From Candidatus Accumulibacter iunctus (GTDB lineage: Bacteria > Pseudomonadota > Gammaproteobacteria > Burkholderiales > Rhodocyclaceae), in contig DDUX01000158.1 of assembly GCA_002345025.1 (NCBI GenBank), positions 1-7,242 on the forward strand: 7,242 nucleotides of DNA, written 5' to 3'. The stretch's first letter is position 1, and every line of letters starts with the position of its first letter. The notes beneath the pieces are model-generated. The model saw only the letters and a list, made by a program, of their open reading frames with translations. It ran no database searches and had not been told where the DNA came from. Shown here piece after piece: positions 6,028 to 7,242 of this stretch. A program made the position numbers and the translations under genes.

Positions 6028-6600
6028 ATGAAACACCTGTTGCTGGTGGCCGTTGCCGCCCTGTCGTTCAATCTCGCCAGCGCCGTCGAAGTCGCCGGCG
6101 TCAAGTTCGAGGACAAGTCGCACGTCGGCAGTGCCGACCTCGTGGTCAACGGCGCCGGCCTGCGCAAGAAGGCGGTTTTCAAGGTCTATGCGATGGCGCT
6201 CTATCTGCCCGAGAAGCGCGGCGACGCCGAGGCCGTGTTCGCCGTCAGGGGCGGCAAGCGGGTGGCGATCACACTGCTGCGCGATCTGTCGGCACAGCAG
6301 TTCGTCGAGGCGCTGCAGGAAGGCATGGCGAACAATCACTCGGAAGCCGAGATGGCCGGCCTCAAGGATCGCCTGAAGCAGTTCTCGGACACCATGCTGG
6401 CGGCCGGCGAGCCGAAGACCGGAACCAGCGTCGTCATCGACTGGCTGCCGGAAAGCGGCACGCGGCTGACGGTCAACGGACAGGTCAAGGGCAAGGACAT
6501 CGCCGGTGAGGATTTCTACAGGGCGCTGCTGAAGATCTGGCTGGGCAACAAGCCGGTGCAGGAGGACCTCAAGCAGGCGCTGCTCGGCAAGGCCTCCTGA
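6028..6600 (+). CDS. Secreted chalcone isomerase-like protein (190 aa)
   Basis: Bacterial chalcone isomerase-like family (Chalcone_3 type). The N-terminus is a Sec signal peptide: Lys2-His3, a hydrophobic core (about residues 4-14) and an Ala17-Ser-Ala19 cleavage site, so a mature periplasmic protein of about 171 residues is expected. The mature part shows the family's order: VEVAGVKFEDK at the start, LVVNGAGLRKKAVFKVYAMALYLPEK (about 38-63), AITLLRDLSAQQF (about 80-92), an EGMANNHSEAE segment, and a C-terminal VNGQVKGKDIAGEDFYRALLKIWLG block. True chalcone isomerase activity is not implied: the fold is shared with plant enzymes and fatty-acid-binding proteins, and the role of bacterial secreted members is unclear. 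It has a strong ribosome site and is the first gene of a probable three-gene run, 5 nt before the ogt-type gene. Operator-like DNA lies upstream. Confidence 0.88.
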   Translation: MKHLLLVAVAALSFNLASAVEVAGVKFEDKSHVGSADLVVNGAGLRKKAVFKVYAMALYLPEKRGDAEAVFAVRGGKRVAITLLRDLSAQQFVEALQEGMANNHSEAEMAGLKDRLKQFSDTMLAAGEPKTGTSVVIDWLPESGTRLTVNGQVKGKDIAGEDFYRALLKIWLGNKPVQEDLKQALLGKAS

Positions 6601-6605
6601 GCCCG

Positions 6606-7085
6606 ATGAGCACCGCCGGCCCGTCGCACTGGCAGGCGGTGATCGCTGCCCCGGGATTCAGCCTCGGCGTGCGTTGTGACGAGCTGGCGGTGCGCGGCAT
6701 GGCCTTCCTGCCGCCGGGCAGCGAACTGGCGCCGGCCAACGCGCTCGCCGCCGAGGCAGCGCGGCAGATCGCTGCCTACCTGGTGGACTCGGAGTACGCG
6801 TTCGCGCTGCCGTTGCTGCCGGCCGGGACGCTTTTCCAGCGTCGTGTCTGGCAGCGGATCGCCGCCATTCCGGTGCACCAGACGCGCAGCTACGGCGACA
6901 TCGCCCGCGACCTCTGCAGTGCGGCGCGCGCCGTCGGCCAGGCCTGCGGCCGCAATCCCTACCCGCTGGTCGTTCCCTGTCACCGTGTGCTCGCTGCCGC
7001 CGGTGGGCTCGGCGGCTTTGCCCGGCAGCGCGACGGCTACCTGCTCGACGTCAAGCGCTGGCTGCTGGCGCATGAAGCCCGCTGA
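6606..7085 (+). CDS. ogt: Methylated-DNA--protein-cysteine methyltransferase (159 aa)
   Basis: Suicide DNA-repair protein that moves the methyl group from O6-methylguanine (and O4-methylthymine) onto its own cysteine. The acceptor motif PCHRV is at residues 124-128, with Cys125 as the acceptor. Before it come the wing/helix-turn-helix region FQRRVWQRIAAIPVHQTRSYGDIA (about 77-100, Tyr96 as the nucleotide-flipping tyrosine), the arginine-finger segment RAVGQACGRNP (Arg108) and the NP pair at 117-118. The N-terminal domain is short and divergent, usual for Ogt-type proteins. After the active site, the loop between GGF and VKRWLL is several residues longer than in the common GGYSGG form. Its ATG lies 5 nt after the previous stop with little Shine-Dalgarno, suggesting coupled translation, and its end overlaps xerD by 14 nt. 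The symbol ogt is by family; no Ada regulatory domain is present. Confidence 0.95.
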   Translation: MSTAGPSHWQAVIAAPGFSLGVRCDELAVRGMAFLPPGSELAPANALAAEAARQIAAYLVDSEYAFALPLLPAGTLFQRRVWQRIAAIPVHQTRSYGDIARDLCSAARAVGQACGRNPYPLVVPCHRVLAAAGGLGGFARQRDGYLLDVKRWLLAHEAR

Positions 7086-7242
7086 GCCGGCGCCGGCCGA
7101 TCTCGCCGCGATCGATTCCTTCTGCGACAGCCTCTGGCTCGAGGACGGGCTGGCGAGGGCGTCGCTCGCCAGCTACCGCAGCGACCTGCTGCAACTCGCC
7201 GGCTGGCTCGCCGCGGCGGAGCGCGGCCGCCTCCTCGATAAC
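7072..7242 (+). CDS. xerD: Tyrosine recombinase XerD, N-terminal part only
   Basis: The first 57 codons of a site-specific recombinase that works with XerC and FtsK to resolve chromosome dimers at dif. Only the start of the N-terminal SAM-like core-binding domain is here: DSFCDSLWLEDGLARASLASYRSDL (about residues 15-39) matches the typical opening of XerD proteins (FxDxLWxExGLSxNTLxSYRxDL), while the catalytic domain lies past the window end. The ATG at 7072 is inside ogt, overlapping it by 14 nt in another frame, which implies translational coupling. XerD is preferred over XerC because of the LWLEDGL wording; a phage integrase is less likely in this housekeeping context. Confidence 0.85.
   Translation, partial: MKPAEPAPADLAAIDSFCDSLWLEDGLARASLASYRSDLLQLAGWLAAAERGRLLDN

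Overview
The window is GC-rich chromosomal DNA with a mostly housekeeping gene set. The gene order (leuS, lptE, holA, then proA), the LeuRS sequence type and the protein style point to a betaproteobacterium. My best guess is Rhodocyclales, possibly near Dechloromonas, Azoarcus or Candidatus Accumulibacter. That placement is from recalled family resemblance, not from a search.

Layout. (1) Positions 1-4068, + strand: a tightly packed leuS-lptE-holA run. It comprises leucyl-tRNA synthetase (5' end cut off by the window), the LPS-assembly lipoprotein LptE, and the DNA polymerase III delta subunit. Gaps are 19 and 11 nt, consistent with one transcript. (2) Positions 4099-4380, - strand: a 93-residue cysteine-rich protein that I cannot name. 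It converges on holA and diverges from proA, and a 9-bp inverted repeat spans the stop codons of both convergent genes. (3) Positions 4464-5862, + strand: proA with its own sigma70-type promoter (perfect TATAAT box) and a GC-rich hairpin plus TTTT terminator. (4) Positions 5863-6027: a structured intergenic stretch with two GTCATGAC-centred palindromes 33 bp apart, then a REP-like hairpin. (5) Positions 6028-7242, + strand: a secreted chalcone isomerase-like protein, a methylated-DNA--cysteine methyltransferase (ogt-type) and the start of a XerD-type tyrosine recombinase cut by the window end. These three are 5 nt apart or overlapping, so probably one operon.

Functionally the genes are unrelated housekeeping: translation, outer-membrane assembly, replication, proline synthesis, DNA repair and chromosome dimer resolution. 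I saw no mobile element, CRISPR array, tRNA/rRNA or phage gene. The least ordinary parts are the unnamed Cys-rich protein and the repeat/operator-like DNA between proA and the chalcone isomerase-like gene.
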